Of a stretch of 64,000 bases of DNA, positions 27,699 through 36,068 are shown in pieces (the first letter of the stretch is position 1; each line of letters opens with the position of its first letter). This DNA comes from Marinomonas sp. KMM3893 (GTDB lineage Bacteria; Pseudomonadota; Gammaproteobacteria; Pseudomonadales; Marinomonadaceae). Under the pieces are notes generated by a model. That model was not told the origin of the DNA and ran no database searches. It was given only the letters and a program-made list of their open reading frames with translations. The DNA lies in the NCBI RefSeq assembly GCF_004352855.1, contig NZ_SJSC01000001.1, positions 186,001-250,000 on the forward strand. The letters are read 5' to 3'. The position numbers and the translations under genes were made by a program.

Positions 27699-28418
27699 AT
27701 GCCACCATTGTTCGAAGAGCTCGATAGCCAAGATTCTCCTTTAGGTGAAATATCACTGCGTAGAAGGCAGATTCCTGCGTTTGGTGATAGAGATATTTAC
27801 GAAGTAAAGCTAGGCGAAGAGTTTCTTATGTCGAGCATGTTTGTTGAGGCAGAAGAAGCCTTATCGACACTTGGCTTAGAGCAAGTAAACGGTGAAAACT
27901 TAAGTGTGGTTGTGGGTGGTTTAGGGCTAGGCTATACCGCTGTGGCTGCACTAAAAGACGAACGAATCTCTGAATTGCTCGTCGTTGACGCCCTAGACAC
28001 CGTCATCAGCTGGCACCAAAAAGAGCTGGTCCCTCTAGGGAAAACACTCAACGCAGACACGCGAAACCGTTATGTGCTCGGCAGCTTCTTTGACCTTGCA
28101 ACCGACCCAAGTAACGGGTTTGACCCAAGCGCTGCGGGCAAAAAATTCGACGCCATCTTATTAGACATAGATCACTCGCCCACTGAATACCTCAACCCAG
28201 AGAATGCCGGATTTTATACAACAGAAAACTTATCTCGAATGGCCGAACAACTTAAGCCCTGTGGCGTTTTCGCTATGTGGTCGCAGAATCCACCAGAAGC
28301 TGACTTCGAAGCCTTGTTGGCCACCGTATTTAACCGCGTTGATTCCCACCTTGTCTCCTTCTACAACCCATTCCAAGGAAAAGACTCAACCAACTCCGTT
28401 TATGTCTGCATCAAATAG
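27699..28418 (+). CDS. Spermidine-synthase-like protein
   Basis: This 239-aa protein has the Rossmann-type methyltransferase/aminopropyltransferase fold of the spermidine synthase family. The nucleotide-binding Gly-rich loop is VVVGGLGLGYTA (about residue 70), followed by LLVVDALD, which ends in the acidic adenosine-binding position, and LLDIDHSPTEYL. It differs from true spermidine synthases, which have a GGGDG loop and the DTTDP-like gate. No speD is near, so aminopropyl transfer is doubtful, and a methyltransferase-like or regulatory role is possible. A TAGGA ribosome site lies 8 bases before the ATG. REP-like copies lie immediately on both sides. Confidence 0.7.
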   Translation: MPPLFEELDSQDSPLGEISLRRRQIPAFGDRDIYEVKLGEEFLMSSMFVEAEEALSTLGLEQVNGENLSVVVGGLGLGYTAVAALKDERISELLVVDALDTVISWHQKELVPLGKTLNADTRNRYVLGSFFDLATDPSNGFDPSAAGKKFDAILLDIDHSPTEYLNPENAGFYTTENLSRMAEQLKPCGVFAMWSQNPPEADFEALLATVFNRVDSHLVSFYNPFQGKDSTNSVYVCIK

Positions 28419-28924
28419 CTAGGACAGTCATAATAAGACTAAATAACTAGGACAGTCATAATTAACAATCAAAAAACAGCGGATTATGCCTGTATTTAGA
28501 CGAGTAAAAGCCAAGTTAATAATGGTGTGCCAGGCTTAAATAAGGGAAAGTGGGCTTAAAAAGGGGTTGAAAGGAAGGATAGTAAATTTAAGGCAAGCTA
28601 AAGCAATCAGTTGCACTTAACTGAGCTTTTCTTGCCATTAATGTTGTTACGCAAAAAGCAAAGTATTCTGCCGCTTAAGCTGCCTTTTCCTATTTTTTGA
28701 TTCACAATAGCGAGCGACCGAATAAGCACGACCAACAACATTCTCTGTTTTCTTACCAAATTGCGTCGCAATGCAGAGCCAATTATCGGCTGAAATACCC
28801 AAGCGCTGCAAAATAGGTAGAAATGAAACGTCTATTAGCCCTCTTTTCTGACTGTTTATCACCCTACCCGTCATGTCGACCAATTCTAAATAGTCGTTTA
28901 GCTGAAAAGGCAGCCCATTGGGCA
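28413..28924. repeat. Tandem duplication, copy 1 (RAYT 3' end plus downstream repeats)
   Basis: This block is repeated immediately downstream (28925-29438). From 28437-28924 and 28951-29438 the two copies align without gaps at an offset of 514 bases, with only about five mismatches over 488 bases. The block contains two REP-like cores (near 28419 and 28448), a long hairpin and the last ~90 codons of the transposase gene. The junction has the short shared sequence AAATAG. Confidence 0.9.
28647..28924 (-). pseudogene. Truncated 3' fragment of the RAYT gene
   Basis: On the minus strand the frame is almost identical to the last ~90 residues of the intact transposase (LPNGLPFQLNDYLELVDMTG onward, ending LLFA). 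It lacks the catalytic HxH domain. It is the product of the tandem duplication, not an independent gene. Two of the few base differences change residues (for example Met to Thr in LCIAMQFGK). Confidence 0.88.
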
Positions 28925-29438
28925 AAATAGCTAGGACAGTCATAATTAACGACTAAATAACTAGAACAGTCATAATTAACAATCAAAAAACATCGGATTA
29001 TGCCTGTATTTAGACGAGTAAAAGCCAAGTTAATAATGGTGTGCCAGGCTTAAATAAGGGAAAGTGGGCTTAAAAAGGGGTTGAAAGGAAGGATAGTAAA
29101 TTTAAGGCAAGCTAAAGCAATCAGTTACACTTAACTGAGCTTTTCTTGCCATTAATGTTGTTACGCAAAAAGCAAAGCATTCTGCCGCTTAAGCTGCCTT
29201 TTCCTATTTTTTGATTCACAATAGCGAGCGACCGAATAAGCACGACCAACAACATTCTCTGTTTTCTTACCAAATTGCATCGCAATGCAGAGCCAATTAT
29301 CGGCTGAAATACCCAAGCGCTGCAAAATAGGTAGAAATGAAACGTCTATTAGCCCTCTTTTCTGACTGTTTATCACCCTACCCGTCATGTCGACCAATTC
29401 TAAATAGTCGTTTAGCTGAAAAGGCAGCCCATTGGGCA
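28925..29438. repeat. Tandem duplication, copy 2 (contains the real RAYT 3' end)
   Basis: This is the second copy of the ~512-base block and is joined to the rest of the transposase gene. REP-like cores are near 28931 and 28961. At 29106-29150 a long imperfect hairpin (GGCAAG ... CTTGCC, inner CAGTT/AACTG) lies just after the transposase stop codon and may serve as its terminator. Confidence 0.88.
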
Positions 29439-30132
29439 TATCTTGTCTAGGGTTACCAACAAAGGGAGAGAGGAATTTCGGCTGACTATTTCTCTTCAAA
29501 AAACCGATACGATGTTTGATACTGGTAAAATCTGACGTTTCCGGAGTATCACTCACGTTGGCTCGCACTGGATTTAAATCCACATAGGCCATGCAAGCAA
29601 TTAAAGCCGCTTCGTCTAACAATGCTTGAGACTTAAAACGCCCTTCCCAAAAGTGCCCCGTACACTTGTCTTCAGCATTCGCATGTCGAGCAATTGGCTC
29701 ATTTAACTCTTTCATAAACCAACTGATATCGATCAACCGATGCCGAAATGACTCTACTGACGCCTCCACCAACTTCAATGCAAAAGGCGATAAGGCTTCT
29801 CCTTTAACATATTGTTGTGTATAGGGCGTTCCTTTATGCAGTCGATGCCATTTTTCGAGAACATCTCGTGCGGACCAGTTTTGCGCTTTCTCAGGATCAA
29901 CGTGCAACACCACATGAAGGTGATTACTCATAATTGCATAGGCACAAATATCAATGCTAAACACGCTGGCTAAAAACAATAAACGTTTCTCGATCCAGCC
30001 ACGCCGATGTTCATAACTGCTTCCTGTGACGGGGTCTTCACCACATAAAAAAGCACGGCGTACACAACGGGAAATACAATGATAATAAGGCGTACTTTCT
30101 AAACTGACTTGCTGACTTCTTGGTATAGGCAT
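29161..30132 (-). CDS. REP-associated tyrosine transposase (RAYT, Y1/HUH family)
   Basis: RAYT proteins are single-copy, domesticated relatives of IS200/IS605 transposases that act on short interspersed palindromes (REPs). This 323-aa protein has the HUH motif in AIMSNHLHVVLHVD (about residue 67), the C-terminal signature AYVDLNPVRANV, and GHFWEGRFKSQALLD. It opens with the family pattern YYHCISRCVRRAFL. The catalytic Tyr was not assigned with certainty. Its 3' end is duplicated downstream. Copies of a REP-like repeat lie on both sides over about 9 kb. The promoter contains a strong LexA operator, so the gene is expected to be induced by DNA damage. Confidence 0.85.
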   Translation of the reverse strand: MPIPRSQQVSLESTPYYHCISRCVRRAFLCGEDPVTGSSYEHRRGWIEKRLLFLASVFSIDICAYAIMSNHLHVVLHVDPEKAQNWSARDVLEKWHRLHKGTPYTQQYVKGEALSPFALKLVEASVESFRHRLIDISWFMKELNEPIARHANAEDKCTGHFWEGRFKSQALLDEAALIACMAYVDLNPVRANVSDTPETSDFTSIKHRIGFLKRNSQPKFLSPFVGNPRQDMPNGLPFQLNDYLELVDMTGRVINSQKRGLIDVSFLPILQRLGISADNWLCIAMQFGKKTENVVGRAYSVARYCESKNRKRQLKRQNALLFA

Positions 30133-30157
30133 AGATCACGCTCTTGACTAAGAATTA

Positions 30158-30177
30158 TACTGTAATTATATACAGTA
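30158..30177 (-). promoter_or_regulatory. LexA (SOS) operator overlapping the RAYT promoter
   Basis: TACTGTAATTATATACAGTA matches the E. coli LexA consensus TACTG-N10-CAGTA perfectly in both half-sites. It is the core of an inverted repeat with 10-bp arms at 30155-30180. On the minus strand the sequence TTGGCG, 17 bases, TATAAT forms a near-consensus sigma-70 promoter whose -10 box lies inside the operator. The start codon of the transposase gene is 25 bases beyond the operator. Confidence 0.85.
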
Positions 30178-30209
30178 TAATTAATTTCGCCAATTAAACG
30201 CTCAAACCT

Positions 30210-30245
30210 CAGTATGACTGGCTTTTAATGGTGCCTGTCCTGCTA
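30210..30245 (+). repeat. REP-like element between RAYT and trxC
   Basis: The stretch GGCTTTTAATGGTGCCTGTC and the following CTGCTAAT is a diverged copy of the repeat found at 32.4 and 35.8-36.0 kb, in plus orientation. It sits just upstream of the SOS promoter and just after the trxC stop codon. Confidence 0.7.
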
Positions 30246-30255
30246 ATATTTGCGG

Positions 30256-30702
30256 TTAAACAGAAGGCAAGTTTTGCATTATCCATTGTTTGCATTGCGC
30301 CTTAGGTAAAGCTCCAGACATGCGCGCAATTTCTTTGCCATGATGAAATATCATCAAAGTAGGAATCGAACGAATATGATAGCCACCAGCGATACCTTGG
30401 TTGTTTTCAGTATCTAGTTTTATAAAACAGACCTGATTAGACATTTCCCCTGCCAATTCTTCAAAAATAGGAGCAAATTGCTTACACGGCCCACACCAGG
30501 ATGCCCAAAAATCCACAATTACAGGCAAATCATTGTAGGTAACAAAGCGACTGAAGTTATCGCTGTTTCCCACAATAGGACTTGTTGAAAGAACAGGTTT
30601 TCTACACTTTCCACAAATAGGCTTATCTTTAAGTTTCGAGTGTGGCAGGCGGTTTTTTGTATTACAACTTGGACAAATTAATTGGATGGGTGACTCAGTC
30701 AT
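30256..30702 (-). CDS. trxC: Thioredoxin 2 (zinc-binding thioredoxin)
   Basis: TrxC is a cytoplasmic thiol-disulfide reductase, often induced by oxidative stress. The 148-aa protein has an N-terminal zinc domain with two CxxC pairs (CPSCNTKN and CGKC) followed by a thioredoxin fold with the active site DFWASWCGPCKQFAP and the cis-Pro loop IRSIPTLMIF. The start was taken as the ATG at 30702; a GTG four codons upstream is possible but has no ribosome site. E. coli TrxC is 139 aa with the same layout. OxyR control is known in E. coli, but no clear site was seen here. Confidence 0.93.
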   Translation of the reverse strand: MTESPIQLICPSCNTKNRLPHSKLKDKPICGKCRKPVLSTSPIVGNSDNFSRFVTYNDLPVIVDFWASWCGPCKQFAPIFEELAGEMSNQVCFIKLDTENNQGIAGGYHIRSIPTLMIFHHGKEIARMSGALPKAQCKQWIMQNLPSV

Positions 30703-30827
30703 CTTAAATCTCACAAAGAATGTTTTGAAATTCGTCTTATCATTAAAAGAATAATATCGAATGTCTAAGCGTTAACAAAGACATTCAACATCATGTTTTA
30801 AAAAGAGTCATAATGGAAACAAGATGG

Positions 30828-31667
30828 CTATCGGGTCAGTACTTGCTGGCTTTCAAACGTCATAGGACTAGACTTCCAACCAGGAATATCCGTCTCTACA
30901 TTGGCACCAACACTCATGTCGACACTAACAGGGTCCGAGCTGGTCAGCATACGATAGGAACTCATTCCCATCTCACTAAAACCGAGTGTTAACGGAATGG
31001 TAAGGCGCTGAGTTTTGCCTTTTCCTAGTGCTATTTTTTTGATTTCGCCACCACCTAATGACGCACCTTTCGATGCCAGCTTATAATGAACATCACTTAA
31101 ATTCACATCAAAGTCATTTGGGTTGGTTACCTCTAAATCAACATTAAATGTAGCACCACTCAGACCAACAGAGTCCATTTTAACGCCTTTAAACGCGACT
31201 TCTGGCTTTTGAGGAATCGGCAACTGTCCGGCGTAGGCTACAGGCATTTTCAAGTCACCCAACACAGGTAAATTAATAGCAACATCACCTTCTACGGCAT
31301 AATCAAATTGCTTTTTATCCTTAAGGCTGCCAACACCTTTAATAAGCTGGTCAAATGTTAACGTCACGGGTAAACGAACGCTATTGCTTCCCTTCGCAGG
31401 CAGAGACAAACTCGAGTCTGGTTGATTCACTTTTGCAATATTATTGCCATTTACCAATAATCCCAGATCAAATCCCGCCGTTTTCAATGGAAATACGTTC
31501 GGGTTTTTCACCTCAACATCCAGCAATAACGTCACGGCATCTGTCGATAAGCTACCAATGGACACGCCAGCCACCGACGCTGTGGGCTTATTAACATCCA
31601 TTGTTTCTTGTAGCGACGCACACCCGGATAACAACACTGTAAGTACACACATCCATCGAGAAAACAT
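30828..31667 (-). CDS. LEA14-like lipoprotein with two WHy domains
   Basis: This 279-aa secreted lipoprotein has a short signal peptide ending in the lipobox LLSGC (lipidated Cys at about residue 16). Two repeated WHy/LEA14-type domains follow, visible as VEVKNPNVFPLKTAGFDLGL (first) and LEVTNPNDFDVNLSDVHYKL (second), each with the conserved NPN turn and beta-sandwich pattern. WHy domains occur in desiccation- and stress-related proteins of plants, archaea and bacteria, and a protective envelope role is inferred only. The residue after the Cys is Ala, so outer-membrane sorting is expected. Confidence 0.85.
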   Translation of the reverse strand: MFSRWMCVLTVLLSGCASLQETMDVNKPTASVAGVSIGSLSTDAVTLLLDVEVKNPNVFPLKTAGFDLGLLVNGNNIAKVNQPDSSLSLPAKGSNSVRLPVTLTFDQLIKGVGSLKDKKQFDYAVEGDVAINLPVLGDLKMPVAYAGQLPIPQKPEVAFKGVKMDSVGLSGATFNVDLEVTNPNDFDVNLSDVHYKLASKGASLGGGEIKKIALGKGKTQRLTIPLTLGFSEMGMSSYRMLTSSDPVSVDMSVGANVETDIPGWKSSPMTFESQQVLTR

Positions 31668-31790
31668 ACCTTACCTCATATTTTGCACTTCTTATTTGAT
31701 TACCTGAACACACTTCACTGAGTATAGCCACTACTCAGAGACACGCTAACAAACCACTCTTATGGCTCATCTTTAGAGCGACAGACGTTT

Positions 31791-31815
31791 CTAACTATGC
31801 CTGTCCTGGTAAAAA
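31791..31815 (+). repeat. Single REP-like core
   Basis: CTAACTATGCCTGTCCTGGT followed by AAAAAT is one plus-oriented copy of the repeat that is clustered at 27.45-27.6 kb on the other strand. Confidence 0.75.
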
Positions 31816-31904
31816 TATTCAGACGGAAAACCATAAAAAAACGCGACCTAAGTCGCGCTTTTTACCGTTACCCACCTCAGGTAAGCAGAACAAAAAATAA
31901 GGTT

Positions 31905-32201
31905 TTACTCAGCATCATCTCGCTTAGTTCGCGTCTTTGGAACCGCCACTACTTCAAGGTAAAAAGACTTCCAATGCTGACTTTGCGCAGCGCTAATATT
32001 GGTATTAATATCGCCTTCATGAACAGTTCTTGCTTTATCTGCTGTTTGACCAAATTTGCAATTGAATCCCCAGAAATCAGCCCCTTCAGGCAATGCTTTA
32101 GCGCGCTCTTGCTTGATGTACTTTTTAACATCGTGTTTTGCCATCTCAATTAAGCGCTGGTAGGAAATTTTAGGGTGGGATAACGCAAACGTCTTTTTCA
32201 T
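31905..32201 (-). CDS. DUF6172-like hypothetical protein
   Basis: This 98-aa soluble protein begins MKKTFALSHPKI and contains a basic helix (HDVKKYIKQERAKALPEGAD) followed by FWGFNCKFGQTADKA. This pattern is remembered from the DUF6172 family, with moderate certainty. The Lys/Arg-rich ends suggest nucleic-acid contact, but no function is known. It has no signal peptide and lies between two repeat copies. Confidence 0.65.
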   Translation of the reverse strand: MKKTFALSHPKISYQRLIEMAKHDVKKYIKQERAKALPEGADFWGFNCKFGQTADKARTVHEGDINTNISAAQSQHWKSFYLEVVAVPKTRTKRDDAE

Positions 32202-32315
32202 TAGAATCCTAGAAAGTTAGCTAAGGCGGCATAACAACCACCCTATTATAGCCGCACATAATAACGGGTTAGCCCGAATGCAGCAACGTCCCACAAATAT
32301 CTAAAACCAACTTCC

Positions 32316-32425
32316 TATATGCATGCCTGTCCTAGTAAGCCTTGAAATTCATACCGAGATAAATCTCTGAGAATTGGTCTAAAACCCAGAAACCATGGGC
32401 TTTTTAACGTGCCTGTCCTAGTAAA
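32316..32425 (+). repeat. Two REP-like elements
   Basis: The 636-base gap 32202-32837 has no gene. A bare core (ATGCCTGTCCTAGTAAG) lies near 32323. A full element at 32386-32425 consists of a small hairpin (ACCCAGAAACCATGGGCT), then TTTTTAACGTGCCTGTCCTA. The remainder of the gap holds two small hairpins (next entry) and AT-rich sequence before the TRAP gene. Confidence 0.75.
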
Positions 32426-32530
32426 CCCCTGATAAATCCTATGCTGCTAAAGCCTGCGATAAGACATAAGAAACATATTGTTACACTTTGATATTTGCGT
32501 GAACGAAAAAGCGGGTCTAAATTTGAATCT

Positions 32531-32617
32531 AGACAGAGAGCAAGGGATTTGCTTCAGCCTCCAGGACGGAGGCTCTGTCTATCTTTCATGACGAACCCAG
32601 CGCTGCAAGGACGCAGC
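32531..32617. repeat. Pair of hairpins with GGAC loops
   Basis: AGCCTCC-AGGAC-GGAGGCT (32556-32574, flanked by further arms AGACAG and CTGTCT) and GCTGC-AAGGAC-GCAGC (32602-32617) share the loop type A(A/T)GGAC. A third relative, GCCTGC-ATGGAC-GCAGGC, is at 35737-35754 after the TRAP permease gene. Confidence 0.6.
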
Positions 32618-32837
32618 TAAAATACTTTTCCATCCGCGTAATACCCTTTTATTTTTCATTCCTTTCTCTACTCTAATGCCATGACACCTTTTTCATTCGA
32701 GGTTATATGTGCTTCCCTTGATTTAATCTTATGGCTTTTTAATCGGCTATCTTAGGTGGTGGCTTCTTAATATCAATTTCATTGGTTATAATTTGGCGAT
32801 AAATTTAAAACAAATAATCACATAGAGAATCATTTTG

Positions 32838-33791
32838 ATGAAATTTCACAAAGCCTTAGTCGCTACTGTCATCGGTTTGAGCGTGGCACAATTAAGTTTC
32901 GCGCAAACTCAAATCACTTTTAAGTCAGCCAAGACCAGCTCGTCTTATTATCAAATGGCTGTAGAAATCGCCCAAGCGGTTAAAAAAGACACGAATAGCG
33001 ATGTGATTGTTACTGTTGAAGAAAGCCAAGGCTCTGTTCAAAACGTGATGGAGTCGGCTTTTAGGGGAGCTAATTACGTATTCACAACGCCTCCTGCGCT
33101 GGTAAGCCTGGCACAGAACGGCAAGGCCATGTTTAAAAATAGGAACAATCCTAAGTTTAATGACATAAGAGCACTTTTCCCCATTCCCTCTTTGGCCATG
33201 CATTTTGTTGTCTCAGAGAAGAGCAATATTCACAATTTTTCTGAGATGGAAGGCAAGAAAATATTACTGGGCAAAGGAACATTTGGCGCTAACGAAGGCG
33301 CTAAATACATCAAACTGTTTGGCTTAGAAGGTAAAATAGACTTTGCTCAAGTTGAACTTTCCAATGCTGTACCAGCCTTGAAAAATGGTCAAATCGATGG
33401 TTTTGTTACCTCAGGCTCTTTCCCCGCTCCAAACGTCATTGAAGCGTCTGCTGGCACAAAAATAAAAATCCTATCATTAACGGATGAGCAAATAGCGCAA
33501 TCAAAACGCACCAAACTAACGATTCCAGCTGGCACTTATAGCGGACAAGAAACCGATATAACCACTACTTCGTTACCTGTTGTTGTTTATACCAGCACCG
33601 CTATGGACGAGGCTACCGCCTACACATTAACAAAAGCTTTTTGGGAACAAAAACAACGAATGGGAAATGACTCCCCTTGGTGGAAAGGTGTTTCAACAGA
33701 CATGCTCAGCAACATTACTGGAAAGATTCACCCAGGTGCTGCTAAGTACTACCGTGAAATGGGCGTCCGTTTAAATGCCAATCAACTATAA
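32838..33791 (+). CDS. TAXI-family TRAP transporter substrate-binding protein
   Basis: This periplasmic solute-binding protein belongs to a TRAP transporter of the TAXI type. The 317-aa protein has a signal peptide (about residues 1-23, ending LSFA) and the mature domain ITFKSAKTSSSYYQMAVEIA typical of the TAXI family. The position GTFGANEGAKYIKLFGL and the ligand-binding second lobe are also visible. The start was set at the ATG at 32838; the TTG directly before it is in frame but not needed. The permease gene follows after 165 bases. The substrate is unknown; TAXI proteins studied so far bind glutamate, glutamine or related carboxylates. Confidence 0.88.
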   Translation: MKFHKALVATVIGLSVAQLSFAQTQITFKSAKTSSSYYQMAVEIAQAVKKDTNSDVIVTVEESQGSVQNVMESAFRGANYVFTTPPALVSLAQNGKAMFKNRNNPKFNDIRALFPIPSLAMHFVVSEKSNIHNFSEMEGKKILLGKGTFGANEGAKYIKLFGLEGKIDFAQVELSNAVPALKNGQIDGFVTSGSFPAPNVIEASAGTKIKILSLTDEQIAQSKRTKLTIPAGTYSGQETDITTTSLPVVVYTSTAMDEATAYTLTKAFWEQKQRMGNDSPWWKGVSTDMLSNITGKIHPGAAKYYREMGVRLNANQL

Positions 33792-33956
33792 GCTATGATG
33801 TTTAATCACGGTTGCCCTGCGGTATAAAAGCGCACATCTCCCTTTTATACCGCTTCCCTTAAGCAGAACTTATTATAATATTCTAGGTTCTGCTTAAAAT
33901 ACCTAATACACTCACTCACTTTCTTATCTTCCATTTACTTAAACAGATTACGCTTT

Positions 33957-35717
33957 ATGCCTAGCAAATATTTTTGGGCCGGTTTTGGCTTCGTTAGTAT
34001 CATTTTCCATTTAACACTTATTTTTTCTGGTTTAGTGCCTAATCTAGTTAGTCGCCCACTTCATATGGCACTCGCCCTACCATGGGCTTTTATCTTTATG
34101 AGTAGTACACCTTTCCAACGCTATACTGGCTACTTATTTACCATATTAGGCTTAATCGCAACCATGTGGGTGGCCTACAATGCCGACTCATTAGGCGACC
34201 AATACGGTTATATCAGTGAAAACTACCAGCTATGGATTGCCGCTGTTTTGTTGCTAAGTGTTTTAGAAATGGCAAGACGCAGTATTGGCTGGCCATTGCC
34301 ATTGGTAGCGGTTCTCGCTCTGGCATATGGGATGTTCGGACAATATATCCCAGGTGAATTTGGTCACCCTGGCACCCCGATAGGCAGCTTTTTGGGTACA
34401 TTAACCATAGCTGAAGGGGGAATCTGGGGGAAACTCACAGGGGTTTCTGTCAGTATCGTTGCTATCTTTGTTATTTTTGGCGCCGTGCTCAATGCTGGCG
34501 AAGCAGGACAAGGCTTCATGAATTTAGCACTTACCGCGGCTGGCAGACTACGAGGCGGAGCAGCAAAAGTGTCGGTTATTTCTTCAGCTCTATTTGGCTC
34601 TATCTCAGGCTCCGCTTCTGCTAATGTCGCATCAACTGGCGTAATCACATTACCCGCTATGACAAAGCTTGGTTACCCTAAATCATTAGCCGGAGCGACT
34701 GAGGCCGTTGCCTCTTCTGGAGGGCAAATCATGCCACCATTAATGGGCGCCGGCGCATTTGTGATGGTTGAGCTGACAGGAATTCCATATCAAAGCATCA
34801 TGATGGCCGCCATTTTACCCGCTATCTTGTACTTTTGGGCAGTTTGGGTGGGGATCGATGCTTTTGCACTACGCTATGATTTAAAAGCCGTCAGTAAAGA
34901 CCAGCAACCTAGCCATCGTCAGCTATTCATTACCTGTAGCTTCTTCATGATTCCATTTGGGATATTGCTTTGGGGAATGTTTGGCCCTGCTTATACACCA
35001 CAATTTTCCGCAAGTATCGCTATTTTTGGTGCGGCTATTTTACTTTTCTTCAATTCCAAAGGCGTAGCGAATAAAAAACAACTGCTTGAACGATTAGAAG
35101 ATGTCGGCATTAATGCAGGCAAACAAATCGCTATGATAGCCGCCATCATATTGTGTGCTTCTATCGTGGTTGGTGTACTGGCAATTACAGGGTTGGGCGT
35201 AAAAATAACGTCTCTCATTATTTCAGGCTCTGCGGGAATGCTTTGGCCTGCCATTTTCTTAACCGCCATTGCCTGTTTAATCCTTGGCATGGAAGTACCC
35301 ACTACCGCAGCGTATGTCATCTGTATTTCGGTAGCGGGTCCTGCGTTAGCGCAATTGGGCTTATCTGCACTTCAAGCCCATTTATTTGTCTTCTGGTTTG
35401 CCTTGCTGTCAACGATCACGCCCCCTGTGTGTGGCAGTGTTTTCATCGCTGCAGGGATGGTCAAAGAAAACTGGCTCAAAGTCGCAGGCATTGCCATGAT
35501 GTTGGGAGTAGGTTTGTATTTAATCCCGTTGGCGATGATCGCTAACCCTTCGCTTATTTTATTAGGCAGCAGCCCATTGTTAGCCATCGCAAGCGCCTTA
35601 AAAATCGCCCTCGCACTCTATTTTATATCCATGGCACTCATTGCCCCTTTTAAATACATCAAACGAGCTGTGTATTTATGCGTCGGACTCACTTTGATTT
35701 TTGCCCTGCCAATTTAA
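33957..35717 (+). CDS. TRAP transporter fused permease (4TM/12TM)
   Basis: This 586-aa inner-membrane permease joins the small (DctQ-like) and large (DctM-like) TRAP subunits in one chain, as is standard in TAXI-type systems. There are about 16-18 membrane segments. The DctM core is seen as LFGSISGSASANVASTGVITLPAM and EAVASSGGQIMPPLMGAGAFVM, and again in the second half as LGMEVPTTAAYVICISVAGPAL and STITPPVCGSVFIAAGM. Substrate uptake would be driven by sodium or proton gradients. It forms a transport unit with the upstream binding protein. Confidence 0.92.
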   Translation: MPSKYFWAGFGFVSIIFHLTLIFSGLVPNLVSRPLHMALALPWAFIFMSSTPFQRYTGYLFTILGLIATMWVAYNADSLGDQYGYISENYQLWIAAVLLLSVLEMARRSIGWPLPLVAVLALAYGMFGQYIPGEFGHPGTPIGSFLGTLTIAEGGIWGKLTGVSVSIVAIFVIFGAVLNAGEAGQGFMNLALTAAGRLRGGAAKVSVISSALFGSISGSASANVASTGVITLPAMTKLGYPKSLAGATEAVASSGGQIMPPLMGAGAFVMVELTGIPYQSIMMAAILPAILYFWAVWVGIDAFALRYDLKAVSKDQQPSHRQLFITCSFFMIPFGILLWGMFGPAYTPQFSASIAIFGAAILLFFNSKGVANKKQLLERLEDVGINAGKQIAMIAAIILCASIVVGVLAITGLGVKITSLIISGSAGMLWPAIFLTAIACLILGMEVPTTAAYVICISVAGPALAQLGLSALQAHLFVFWFALLSTITPPVCGSVFIAAGMVKENWLKVAGIAMMLGVGLYLIPLAMIANPSLILLGSSPLLAIASALKIALALYFISMALIAPFKYIKRAVYLCVGLTLIFALPI

Positions 35718-35827
35718 ATTTATGACTCACTCCTAGGCCTGCATGGACGCAGGCACAATGGGAATCTGGCGATAAAAATGGAGTTTTCATCATTTAGCCC
35801 ACATCACATTTTCGTATCAAACATCTA

Positions 35828-36050
35828 TCAAGCCCAGCAACCACGGGCTTTTTAACATGCCTGTCCTGGTTAATTCTCGACTCTGACCTCTGGTTAAATT
35901 CATCGATTCATGAGTTACTGGCCTGAAGGCCAGCCCACAAATTAAAAAAGTCACCGAACCCAGCAACCACGGGCTTTTTAACGTGCCTGTCCTGGTTAAT
36001 TTTCACGAACCCAGCAACCACGGGGTTTTTAATGTGCCTGTCCTAGTTAA
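35828..36050 (+). repeat. Three full REP-like elements
   Basis: The 454-base gap 35718-36171 has no gene. It contains three copies of the composite element: a small hairpin (CCCAGCAACCACGGGCTTTT) followed by AAC(A/G)TGCCTGTCCTGGTTAAT. Copies start near 35829, 35958 and 36007. The third is changed in the hairpin (CGGGGTTTTT) and core (CTAGTTAAT). Confidence 0.85.
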
Positions 36051-36068
36051 TTTTCCTCGTGCCTCGTT

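Noticed and set aside
28647-28943. Separate 98-aa gene
   Set aside because: It is the duplicated 3' end of the RAYT gene with a chance start in the junction sequence.
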